NCBI GenBank assembly: GCA_003990745.1
Contig: RBNI01003129.1
Location: 1-16,604 of the forward strand
Length of the DNA stretch: 16,604 bases
DNA from: Jimgerdemannia flammicorona
Taxonomy: Eukaryota; Mucoromycota; Endogonomycetes; Endogonales; Endogonaceae
Direction: 5' to 3'
Part shown: one piece after another, positions 1-8,313 of the stretch
Layout of the letters: the number at the start of each line of letters is the position of its first letter
Numbering within the stretch: the stretch's first letter is position 1
Notes under the pieces: model-generated
What the model saw: only the letters and a program-made list of their open reading frames with translations
Database searches by the model: none
What the model was told of the DNA's origin: nothing
Position numbers and translations under genes: made by a program

Positions 1-90
1 TCACACTTGTACTACGTGACTGCATTCCGACTCAGCAAAGCACTTAGTGCTACATCCATATTTAGCATAGCCCAGATAGCCCCTCACTAG

Positions 91-98
91 TATAAATA
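91..98 (+). promoter_or_regulatory. TATA box of the plus-strand LTR
   Basis: TATAAATA lies about 120 bp upstream of an AATAAA signal, which is the usual U3-to-R arrangement of an LTR promoter. Transcription would be expected to start about 25-35 bp downstream, in the CCTCCCCCAGACC stretch. Promoter use is inferred from position only. Confidence 0.45.
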
Positions 99-214
99 CC
101 CCCTCCCCCAGACCTCAGAATCTCAGATCTGAACAATCCGAACACAACTCCTAAGCACTTCCCCACAATACCCTTTACACAACTACTCCTAGTATAGCAA
201 TATCATGAATAGCG

Positions 215-220
215 AATAAA
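215..220 (+). terminator. AATAAA polyadenylation signal in the plus-strand LTR
   Basis: AATAAA lies within GCGAATAAACCTATTTAATA. The minus-strand gypsy LTR copies contain a similar GTGAATAAACCTC, which supports this as the conserved poly(A) signal of the R region. Cleavage would be expected 10-30 nt downstream. Confidence 0.4.
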
Positions 221-353
221 CCTATTTAATAACCCACAAACCACTCTTAAGTAAATTCGCTCTCTGTTAGGTCCTACTCCTAACCCCGTCACGAAATTTC
301 CTAATTGGGTATTGTCTGCAGCGATACGCCAATTCAACTAAGCTGGTCTTAGT

Positions 354-541
354 TTCTTGAACTTCCTGAATTACGGAAAATCCTGAACGTCCAGAATTAG
401 TCCAAAAAAGGACTTTGGTTGAGACGTCAACCCGATCTTGAAATCAATAAGCGTAGAGGACGTACTCCATACGAAATTGATCTTGACCATAAGAAAACGG
501 TCTTCCAGAACATCCAGAACTTCCAGAAAACCCTTCTAGAA
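354..541 (+). repeat. Two clusters of a degenerate 9-bp repeat built on TTCNNGAA
   Basis: Five perfect TTCNNGAA palindromes occur at 354-361, 363-370, 503-510, 521-528 and 534-541. One-mismatch copies lie at 380-387, 389-396 and 512-519. Within each cluster the spacing is close to 9 bp. The repeat sits in the transcribed leader just after the LTR. In the frame of the neighbouring ORF the second cluster encodes FQN-IQN-FQK, so it may be a simple coding repeat. TTCNNGAA is also the core inverted unit recognised by heat-shock factor; regulatory use is speculation. Confidence 0.5.
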
Positions 542-676
542 CTACGTAACGGTTACCCTAAAAAGCAACCCTCTTACAGTTGTCTAGTTAGTCTGCTTGG
601 GGATTTTGGGCTGTACTGGCTTCTGGTTCTGGTTGGAATTCTTCTGATACTGGGTAGTTGGCAAGTCTTGAGGTGA
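356..676 (+). pseudogene. Possible gag-like N-terminal fragment of the plus-strand element (unrecognised)
   Basis: One frame is open from 356 to a stop at 398-400 (TAG) and again from 401 to 676. It gives a charged, Leu/Gln/Asn-rich peptide that includes RRGRTPYEIDLDHKK and the FQN repeats. There is no ATG at its start, so it is better read as a fragment than a gene. Its place directly after an LTR suggests the start of gag, but I recognise no capsid or zinc-knuckle motif. After about 560 the composition changes abruptly: CpG vanishes and TGG/TTCTGG-rich sequence begins. The last 35 or so codons therefore probably belong to a neighbouring older sequence. Confidence 0.25.
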
Positions 677-1775
677 TTACTTCTCTTCCTGTCCAGATAC
701 TAATGATAACTGATTCTCCTGTGGTGGCAGAGATTGGTATTGTATCAAATGTATCCAATTTGACTATGGGTTCTTATGAGCTGAAAAGTCATGTCAATTT
801 TGAAATCTTCTCAGTTGAGCCTATAAATATAATGTACCTGGCTCAATGGAGGTAAATTACAAGGTTGGGGATTGATGTAGTTTGACTTGAGCCCCCAGTT
901 ACTTTGTCAAAAAGCAACAAAATGTTCTAAGATTCCTGAGGTCCTTGGTGTTTAGTGATATAATAGTTAATCTGGATATAGTAGTAGTTCCTCTGTTTAT
1001 ATGGTGGTAAATTTATGTGGATTTTCTTATTGGGATATTTCTCTGGATGTAGTAGCAATTTGTATATAAATGGGTTTCCTTCTTGGGTCAACTGGGAATT
1101 GGTAGAATTTCATGTATAGTATGATGATCTCTATATGTGACAGTCTGGCAATTTAGTGGTTCTTCTTATATGATTTCTGCATAACAATCTCTTATATAGT
1201 GTGACAATCTCTGTGTAGTGTGATGGGTTTCTTATACATGATAGTCTAGTTTTTCTTCTTGGGTGATGATCTTCAAAAGTATGTGATTTCAGGCAGATGG
1301 CTTGATTTGGCATGGCTTCCCTGAAATGGCAGCTTACTGGGAATTATACTGGTGGTAGGTTCTTCTTAGACTCACTAGGAATAAACTAATAACTCAGATA
1401 GTATGGATTCTTCCAAATCAGGCTCTTCTGTAAATAATAACTCAGGTTCTTAGTAAGTTACATCAAGACTGGCTTTATTTGCATGAATGAATTACTGCAA
1501 AATTGCATCAGATAGACTGGCTTATGGCAAGAAAGGTGGGCTCTCTGGGAATGTGGCAAATAACTCAAAAGGTGGTGAAGTTCTTCACTTGAACTTGGTG
1601 GCAAATCTTCAGGCTTATCTGGCACATGAATCAAGACTTTATATCGGAAAGTGGACCAGAGTGGGAAAGGAGCAAAGATCACAATCTCCTAGTAGTAGCT
1701 ATAGAGTAGGTGTTTCTCCTAAGTATTGTAATCCTTCCTGGATCAAGTGGCTTTTGGCAGGCATATCTCTCAAAG
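600..1775. other. Unassigned, CpG-poor repeat-like sequence without a recognisable gene
   Basis: About 1.2 kb with no credible coding region. Short open stretches on either strand (for example 1458-1682 minus and 1487-1783 plus) overlap and match no family I know. The sequence is full of loosely repeated phrases: CTTGGG and ACTGGGAATT at 1080-1110 and 1335-1350; GTGTGACAATCTC-like units at 1135-1250; AATAACTCAGG/GGTTCTTAG at 1385-1450; GGTGGCAAAT at 1553-1610. It adjoins LTR copy 2 on the side where that LTR's 5' internal region would lie in minus orientation, so it could be a decayed leader/gag region of a second gypsy copy. That is inference only. Confidence 0.3.
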
Positions 1776-2135
1776 TGCAGTAGGCAATCTTGTCTTTTGC
1801 TTTATATTTCAGAACTGAGGTTTATTCACTCTTATCTCTGGGTATTTTATATAAGTTAATTGTTATCTGGTTGCTATATAGCTAACTATAGATTTACTAC
1901 TTCTGATAATTTTTGAGTGTATTCTCTGGGTATAGGTGTGTCCACAGGATGTAAGTGTGTCTGCAAGACATGAGTATATCTACAGACACAGGTGTGTCCT
2001 CAGGATACAGATAAATAACCCTGGTCTGGTATCCTGGCCAATTATAGTATGGCAAATGTGAGTAACTATAATACACTGAAAGTCATATCATGCTGGGAGC
2101 CCATGTTATCTGGCTAAGTATGCTAATTGTTCACA
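1776..2135 (-). repeat. Second gypsy LTR-like copy (LTR2)
   Basis: This 360-bp segment resembles the adjacent LTR at 2176-2532 in the same orientation. The clearest shared block is 1805-1900 against 2211-2300, containing TGAGGTTTATTCACTCTTAT, GTATTTTATATA and GCTAACTATAGATTT. Read on the minus strand it runs from TGTGAACAATTAG to CTACTGCA, parallel to TGTTGTAATGATT...CTACTGTAACA in the other copy. On the minus strand it carries TATATAAAATACC followed by GTGAATAAACCTC. It may be a solo LTR or the 5' LTR of another copy. Edges are set by analogy and could be off by several bases. Confidence 0.5.
1936..2010. repeat. Four tandem 18-19 bp units inside LTR2
   Basis: Units begin at 1936, 1955, 1974 and 1992. 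The first reads GTGTGTCCACAGGATGTAA and the fourth GTGTGTCCTCAGGATACAG; the middle two are more diverged. The other LTR copy has only a weak counterpart (around 2325-2365), so the array arose or was kept in this copy alone. Such arrays in U3 are common by-products of slippage. Confidence 0.6.
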
Positions 2136-2175
2136 TCATCTGGCTAAGTTATAATTTAGATAATACATTTTGATT

Positions 2176-2532
2176 TGTTACAGTAGACTAGAGCAGAAAA
2201 TGTATTTGAAATTTCAGACTGAGGTTTATTCACTCTTATCTCTAAAGTATTTTATATATAGTAGTTACTATTTAATAGCTAACTATAGATTTGCTATTTA
2301 TAGTAGATATTTCTAGTTCAATATAGTGTATAGGTTCTATATGGTGTAAAGATCCTGTATGAGATCAATTCCTAATTTATTATATCTGGTTATTTATATA
2401 GATTGGTATAACAAAGCAGTCCTAGACAGCTCAGAATATTTTTGACTACTTCTTATATCTGTGACTACCTAGTGTACTTATTATAATATCTGGCTAATTC
2501 AAATAGTATATTTTCTGTGAATCATTACAACA
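2176..2532 (-). repeat. 3' LTR of the minus-strand Ty3/gypsy element (LTR1)
   Basis: On the minus strand the segment starts TGTTGTAATG and ends CTGTAACA, giving the TG...CA ends with a 4-bp inverted TGTT/AACA. Inside are a TATA-like TATATATAAAATAC and a GTGAATAAACCTC poly(A) motif in the right order. It follows the integrase C-terminus at a distance of about 550 bp, and the preceding minus-strand sequence (ACTCTTTAGTGAGAGC) is only weakly purine-rich. A related copy lies 40 bp further on (1776-2135). The 5' LTR would lie beyond 16604, so identity between the LTRs cannot be measured here. Confidence 0.6.
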
Positions 2533-3084
2533 GCTCTCACTAAAGAGTGGTCTGTTCCAGACTATCCTTTAGTTATTATTTCAATTTTCATAAGTATCTT
2601 CAGTTTCAATATCTGAGTCATTATCTTTATTTATATTAGAATTACTTTATTTTACTAGCTCTTCTTCTTCTGAGAACAGAAGTTTGATATAATTGATAAT
2701 ACTCAAGTAGGTGGCTGGATTCATTCCTTATATATTGTTTAAAGGCAACTGTAACTATATCAATCCAGTGATATTTCATTTGTAGAGTATATATAATCTG
2801 TCTGCAGTAATAGTATCTCTTTATATTAGGTCTATGGTACTTCTGATATAGGTCTGCTTAGAAGCTGAGAGGATCTGCAATTGTTCACTAATGGTATAGT
2901 AGACCTATAGTTAGTGGACTATCTGGCTAAGGTAAGATTCTCCAGATAAATCTGAATTCACTAATAGGGGTTTCCATTGGCTTAGTAGTATTGCGGTAAA
3001 GAAACTGTGAGTAATTGAAATGAGCTGAGAACAAAGGTTTGGAGACACTGATCAATTCTCTGATTCATAATATAGAGAGAGAGA
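2533..3084 (-). other. Gypsy 3' internal region between integrase and LTR
   Basis: About 550 bp follow the integrase C-terminal domain. Minus-strand translations give only short, stop-broken pieces, some acidic/basic (an RRRRASK-like run near 2655). It could hold the degenerate tail of pol plus an untranslated region. I see no chromodomain and no separate gene. A small AGAGAGAGATATC run lies at about 3074-3090. Confidence 0.35.
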
Positions 3085-3088
3085 TATC

Positions 3089-4080
3089 TTAAGGTGATCA
3101 ATATATACTAGTATTCTCAGAGTTCATCTATTCATACTTATTAAATATATACTAGTTCCTCTGATATTATATACAAGATAAGATCCTTCCATTTAGGCTC
3201 CAATTTGGCAGTAAAGTTTATTTCAATCATACTTCTTCAAACTAATACTTGATCTCCAATCTTGATCTTTTGATTTTCTACTTCTGATTATAATGCTTTA
3301 TTGTCTTTCTTAAACCTTAATTATCTGAGTTCAGGCTTGATTATATAATTGTTTTACATTTCCAAAGAGGTCTCCAAGGTTCTTATAATTAGTAGTTCTG
3401 GTTTTCTTGGTAAACATTATCTTAAATAGCTTTTATTTAGTAGAGCCAGCAGGGGTATTCTAAATTTCCCATATAATCTCAAGTAAGCAGAGATCTCAGT
3501 TAGTAGGATTGACTAAGGCAAGTCTCTTCTTGATAGTCTGATTTATTGATTCTATCATACCATTGGTTTGAGAGTAGTATGATGTAGTCTGTTTGAGATA
3601 GATATTGTGAATTTGGATATAACTTGTAATTATATTATTAATGAATTCTGTACTCCAGTCAGAGATAAGTTCTTCTAGAGGTCTATATCTAAGTGTGTGT
3701 TCATAGAAAAAGTCAACAATAGTCAAAGCATCAGTAATTTCTATTAGGAAAGCTTTAGGCCATTTGGTTAAATGTTCTATAAATACTAGAATATACTTAT
3801 TTCTTTTAGTATAACTGATAGAGGTCCAATAATATCTACTCTCCATCTTTAGAAGATATTGTTCAGTAGTATAATTGGTTTTAGTAGTGCTTAGTAGTTC
3901 TTCCTTCCTTAATACTTCTGGTAAATATTATACTTCTTAAATATATCTCAGACACATATTCTGAGGTTTGGTCAGAGTTGGTATATTGTTTGCAACTTTT
4001 CTTCTATATTTGTCTATCCTTAATGGACTTTCTGATGTTCTTTTCAGATGAGGTCTTCTTGTGCCTTAGTAGTCAGAGAA
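3089..4080 (-). pseudogene. Ty3/gypsy integrase, broken by stops and frameshifts
   Basis: Integrase inserts the element's cDNA into host DNA. Upstream is a degraded zinc-binding region (about 4070-3880). The core starts with NIF-RWRVDIIGPL, whose catalytic Asp codon is at 3834-3836. A frameshift near 3815 follows, and the core resumes in the frame open over 3846-3496: RNKYILVFIEHLTKWPKA, then ELISDWSTEF holding the second Asp (family usually SDRGTEF), then QTNGMIESINQT holding the catalytic Glu. The C-terminal SH3-like part follows at about 3260-3089, with GDQVL and LEPKWKG and ending in VYIDHLK. Spacing and order match Ty3/gypsy integrases. It is clearly inactive: stops occur both upstream and in the C-terminal part. 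Confidence 0.85.
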
Positions 4081-4099
4081 ACTTTCTTTAGAGTGTAGT

Positions 4100-4520
4100 T
4101 CCTCAGTATACTCTTCTTTTAATTTATTAAGGTTGGCAAAAAAAAAATCAACATTGTTATAAACTTTCTCTGCTTTATAGATGATGGTAATTTTGTAATT
4201 CTATACTATAGTAGCACCAAACTAGAATATCTTATAGTTATATAGACAGTCACTCTATTCAAACATTATCTCATTAAAAAAAGATTCATCCTCATAACTG
4301 ATTATACTACTCTCAAATAGCTATTTAACTGTAAGGAATCCACCAGAATTTTTGTCTGCTAGATTCTTATCCTTGGTCTACTGCTGATTAGTAGCTCAGC
4401 TTACATAAGCTATTATATAGTATTATTGGTCAAGTCCTTCTTAGGCTAGAACTACTCTAAGGCTATCTTTAAAAGTATCTATATATAAGATGAAGGGCTT
4501 CTATAGTTTGGACTATATAA
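4100..4520 (-). pseudogene. Ty3/gypsy RNase H domain, main part, separated from RT by LINE-A
   Basis: RNase H degrades the RNA strand during reverse transcription. The minus strand from 4490 gives LYIDTFKDSLRVVLA, matching the usual TDAS..GLGAVL block, then YYIIAYVS-ATN, matching the IAYASR block. Near 4190-4145 the YKITIIYKAEK segment and NNVDFF match the family's GK.N..ADALSR end. Stops (TAA, TAG) interrupt these motifs. The domain's first residues lie across LINE-A at 10376-10332, where AFKELKNYMTTIPI leads straight into this segment. That continuity shows both pieces come from one element. Downstream, EEYTEELHSKES leads towards integrase. Confidence 0.75.
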
Positions 4521-4533
4521 GAATTAGTATTGT

Positions 4534-4536
<3 letters not shown>
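4521..4536. repeat. Target-site duplication of LINE-A, poly(A)-side copy
   Basis: GAATTAGTATTGTAGT directly borders the poly(T) run and recurs at 10316-10331 as GAATTGGTATTGTAGT. The match is 15 of 16, the single difference being an A/G transition. The last T is shared with the poly(T) run. Confidence 0.9.

Positions 4537-4569
<33 letters not shown>
4536..4569 (-). repeat. Poly(A) tail of LINE-A (34 T on the plus strand)
   Basis: An uninterrupted run of 34 T starts right after the target-site duplication. On the element's strand this is the 3' poly(A) tail used in target-primed reverse transcription. Confidence 0.95.
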
Positions 4570-4572
<3 letters not shown>

Positions 4573-4588
4573 GTTACTTGGACTTCCC

Positions 4589-4594
4589 TTTATT
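4589..4594 (-). terminator. Polyadenylation signal of LINE-A
   Basis: AATAAA on the minus strand lies 19 nt before the poly(A) tail. The 3' end AATAAAGGGAAGTCCAAGTAAC is conserved in LINE-B (signal at 11175-11180) and LINE-C (signal at 13054-13059), which confirms that the three belong to one family. Confidence 0.8.
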
Positions 4595-4699
4595 ACCTCA
4601 ATCTATAATAATAATACAATATCACCCACATCTCTCAACCGATATCCCTCAGATTGCCCTCTCTACCCTCTATCCCTTCCTGTTGAAGGTTAACCCAGT

Positions 4700-7600
4700 C
4701 ACCCATCACCTAAATCCTCCCTTCACTTTTCTGATAAATATAATTCACCAAACTCCAGTGGCTCCCCCTGCCCAGTCCCCACCCTCTCCACCAACCATTC
4801 AAAATGTCCAGTAATAGCCATTCTCAACATACTACCCTAGCCCTGACCCCAACCTGCTGGCCCTCCTCAAATATATGTAACCAATACCTGGCCATCCTAA
4901 TCCAAATTGCCAGAGCCCAACCCAGGGTCAACCATTAATTCCCAACCCCTCCTACTAGCCTTCAGTGGAGCTCTCCCAATCTCCCCCCATCCCCTCCCAC
5001 CAGGGCCCACAGTCCTAACTGGCCTGCAACTTGGCACCAAAACTCCCCTAAAATGTCACACTTGCCAAGCCAATGTTCAGGCATTTGTAGCACTCCCCCT
5101 TCCTGTCTAATATTCAAACATTCCTCATACTCAAATGTGCCATCTACCACTAAGTGTCCAGACCGATAGTTCAACATCACATTCTGCCTTAGAAACTGCC
5201 ACCACACCACCCAGAACTTGGGGGGAAGCCACTGCATCACCTGCTTGCTCTAAGGCCAAAGACCATTCTAGTCCCACTCCTTACCAATCCCCACTCTCTG
5301 CTATGCCTCAGGTCACAGGTCCCCCCCTAAGCTCTGCATACACTCTATTCCATTACCAAGCTGAAAATCCTCCACCAAAACACTACCCAGTAATAGCCTG
5401 TCCCATCTTCACATCTGCAGTCTACAATCTTCCTCTCCCTCAGCCCCCTGCCACCGAAGTTCAATTCTTCTAGCTCCCTCCACCACCCTTCACCAAAAGC
5501 CCTTATACCACATTCTCCTGCTCCCATCCAGGGCCACTATCACAAGCAGATCACCAGTTGCTCCATGGGGGGAATACTGGGCCTCCCATACCCTCTGCAT
5601 GAGTGGAACCCACTCCTGGCCCCTTAACTCACTCACCCTCTTCAGCCACCATGCTCACAAGCAATAAAGGTATTTAGTAAAGTCCACCAAGCCTAGCCTG
5701 CCTTTGTCCACAGGTAGAGTTAGAACCTTCCATTATATCTGACTTCACTGTCCAGCCCAGATCCATGATCTTGCTATCTTCAGAAGTCACCTGACCACCT
5801 ATGTTGGGAAGTCCAGATGATACCCCACATACCATAGCTTTGGTAGCCAATACACATTCATCACCATTACCCTTCCTGCCAAGGATATATGCTGACCACC
5901 CCACTGTAAGAGCACATCACCCCATACTAGGAGTTGCTATTTCTACTAAGCATGGGGTAGGAGAGACCCATATATCAAGAAGTAGATCTCCAGATAATGA
6001 ACTAGATCTCCTACTGGTACTACCATTCCAATCATATTGCCACCAACTATTCTGCCACCTAGCACCAGAGTCTCACATTTGTGCTAATTAAGCCTAGCAC
6101 TGGAGCTCCTCTCATACTATTCCACAGTCCTCCTCAATTTCTCCACATCTGCCAGCAAACCCTGTCTGACCACCATATCATCCACAAAGGCCCCCACTTT
6201 CCAATTAATCTCTAGAATGTCCAAACCCCCAATTTGATACTGGATCCTGTCCAATAGGGGCTCCAAGGAAAGGGCATATAAGATGGGTGACAAAGGGTCA
6301 CCTTGTGGCACCCCCAACCAAGTGGAAAGTTACACACCTATGGCCATTGACTACCAATACTATCTGACTGTTTTCCAAAAGACTGATGAGTGACCTCCTG
6401 AACCCTGGGAGAATACCCACTCATTTCAGCACTCCCTCCAACCACTCTGTCATAGTCTTTTCCTGATCCAGAAATACTAGTCTGCCATCAACCCTGATTG
6501 CCCAAGCCCCTTCAATTATGCCATAGACCCAGGCCATCCTGTCTTGGATCAACTGACCACCAACAAATCCTCTCTGCTCTACTCCCAGTACTTGCTGAGC
6601 AATTCCCTGCAATCTAGTCACCAAGATCTTTGTCACCAGCTTGTGGTCTATATCAAGAAGCATGATTGGCCACCAGTTCTTCTAATCTTCCCTTCTCCCC
6701 TTATCCTTATAGAGCAAGGAGACCAGCCCTAAGCACTGGCCCCCAATCCAAGTTCCAGACTGAAGAACCTCATCACACATTGCCACCAACTCATCCAATA
6801 CTACCTCCACCCCAGCTATCTTTTTTCAAAAATCCCAGAGGAGTCTATCCTCCCCCAGAGCCATCTTCTTGCTTGTTGAAGCCAGAATCTTACAAATTTC
6901 CTCCCCCCTCACTGGGTCCCCCAGAGTCCCCAGACCCATCACTGGATCTGGATGCCAATCCTCCAACTGCCTTTCAATGTCTGAGGAATTCTCACCCCCT
7001 TCTTCCTCACTCTATAGATCCTCCCAGTGGGACCTTAGTAATCCCAGAATTGCTGGAGTCCCCACCACCATCTCCCCATCCTCATCCAAGAGACCATCCC
7101 ACCACTATTTAGTTCTCCATACTTGTAGCATCTGCAATAGAAACCTAGTAGGTCTTTCTCTCTCCTCCAACCCTTCCCACCTCAGCCTTGCCACTATCCC
7201 CTTCAGGTTAACCTCTTCCTCCAAATATATCACTTCCTTAATCCTCGACTTCCTTGTGAATCCACACAATATGCCAATCTGCCCCCTCCCAATCCTCAAA
7301 TACCCCCACCCATCTCCCCAGGAGAGCTGCCAGCTACTGTGAAGTCCAAAGCACTCTCTGCCACCACTGAACACTCCTTTCTTTCTCTGCCTCCCTCCAG
7401 TATCTCTGAGCATGTGATTTCAGCCTCTGCCAGTGATCACCAATTACCAGGCCTTGCTCCTGCCACCTTCCAATTTTTCCAACAACCTCCTCCTCTCAGA
7501 CTGCTCATAAAGCACCATCCTCCAACCAAGAGGAATTCAGTCACCAATGTCTAGGCCCATCCCCACTTCCCCCAAAACTCTCCCCCCCCCTAGCAGACCC

Positions 7601-8282
7601 CAGTGATCTGACCATGGGTACCAAGCCACCTTCAGCACAGTCCAGAAATCTGCTCCCCAGCACTCTGCTGTCAATACCCAGTCAATCCTAGAACTCAACC
7701 CTACTGCCCAGTGAGTATAAATTTGATGCTTACTCCAGAACTGTCTCCCTGAATCAACCAAAGAACTCAGCCTCTCCATCTTTATCCAATCCTCCATCCC
7801 ACCACTTCTGCTTCTCATTCCTCTCCCACCATTGACCCTATCTATTACATTATCCCTTACTATGTTGAAATCCCCTCCAAGGCAATCAATCTCTACCCCA
7901 CCCATGATACTGACCTCTCTCAAATTTCTGATCCAATCTACCCATTCCCCCCTTTCCACTGGGCAATAATATAATTCAACTGTCAAAGACTCCATCTAGG
8001 CCTCTTCCACACTCACAATACCAACCAACTCCCCTAATGTCCAATGTCACCAATGTCCCCCATCCCCTTTCAAACTAGGATACCCACTTGCTCCAACTAT
8101 ACAGCTGCCCCCCCCCACTCCCTAGTCCAATTCTGTAAGTCCACATCTATCTCATAGCATATATCCTGCAGTAAGAAGATATCTGCATCCAATCCCTTAA
8201 GCTACCCAAATATGAATTTTCACTGAGTTGCCTCCCTCAACCCATTCATATTCAAAGAGAATATTTTGGTTGTACTGTTCAT
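4700..8282 (-). pseudogene. LINE-A ORF2: endonuclease, reverse transcriptase, C-terminal zinc finger (decayed)
   Basis: The start is the ATG at 8282-8280, opening MNSTTKIFSLNMNGLREAT, typical of LINE endonucleases. The endonuclease continues with FLLQD (about 8185) and, in the piece open over 7995-7537, GGDFNIVRDNVIDR, SSRIDWVL and SDH, the catalytic and hydrogen-bonding motifs of the APE-like fold. RT motifs follow: NWWPIMLLDIDHKLVTKIL and GVEQRGFVGGQLIQDRM (6663-6550), FLDQEKTMTEW (about 6460), GVPQGDPLSPILYALSLEPL (6317 on), and AFVDD with the paired Asp at 6182-6177 (family YADD). After the RT comes a CCHC finger at 5129-5058. Expected length is about 1150-1200 residues; the true stop is uncertain (4700-4960). 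Many stops are TAG or TGA where Trp or Gln is expected. Confidence 0.88.
5058..5129 (-). other. C-terminal CCHC zinc-finger region of LINE-A ORF2
   Basis: The segment encodes YEEC...HWLGKC. The first position is Tyr (TAT), while LINE-B has Cys (TGT) there, so the ancestral motif is read as C-x2-C-x14-H-x4-C. The preceding LPPKFW..WW block is shared by all three LINE copies. A cysteine/histidine motif after the RT is a known feature of many LINE ORF2 proteins and is thought to bind nucleic acid. Confidence 0.65.
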
Positions 8283-8313
8283 ATTGAATAATGTTTAAAT
8301 TTGAGAACCCAAC

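Larger units (their letters stand above)
1..300 (+). repeat. LTR of a plus-strand LTR retrotransposon, 5' end cut by window
   Basis: The segment has LTR layout: a TATA box (91-98), about 120 bp of pyrimidine-rich leader, and an AATAAA signal (215-220), followed near 286-310 by what looks like the LTR/internal junction and a primer-binding region starting with TGGG (305 on). It is rich in CpG, unlike nearly everything to its right, so it is probably younger or of different history. The exact right edge is uncertain: candidate ends are the CA at about 289-290 or the AATT before TGGG. The gypsy LTRs at 1776-2532 (minus strand) share the order TATA box then GAATAAACCT, which suggests a related design but not close identity. 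No second LTR of this element is in the window. Confidence 0.55.

Noticed and set aside
419..676. A complete small gene with an alternative TTG start
   Set aside because: Non-ATG start in a probable eukaryote, a composition break within it at about 560, and no recognisable domain.
573..930. A third gypsy LTR copy starting at TTACAGTTGTCTAG
   Set aside because: The start resembles LTR1 and a TTGAGGTGATTAC stretch vaguely resembles the shared LTR block, but the spacing is wrong and no further match follows.
6666..7342. Overlapping proline-rich plus-strand open frames
   Set aside because: Antisense shadows of LINE-A ORF2 between endonuclease and RT; the minus strand carries the recognisable motifs.
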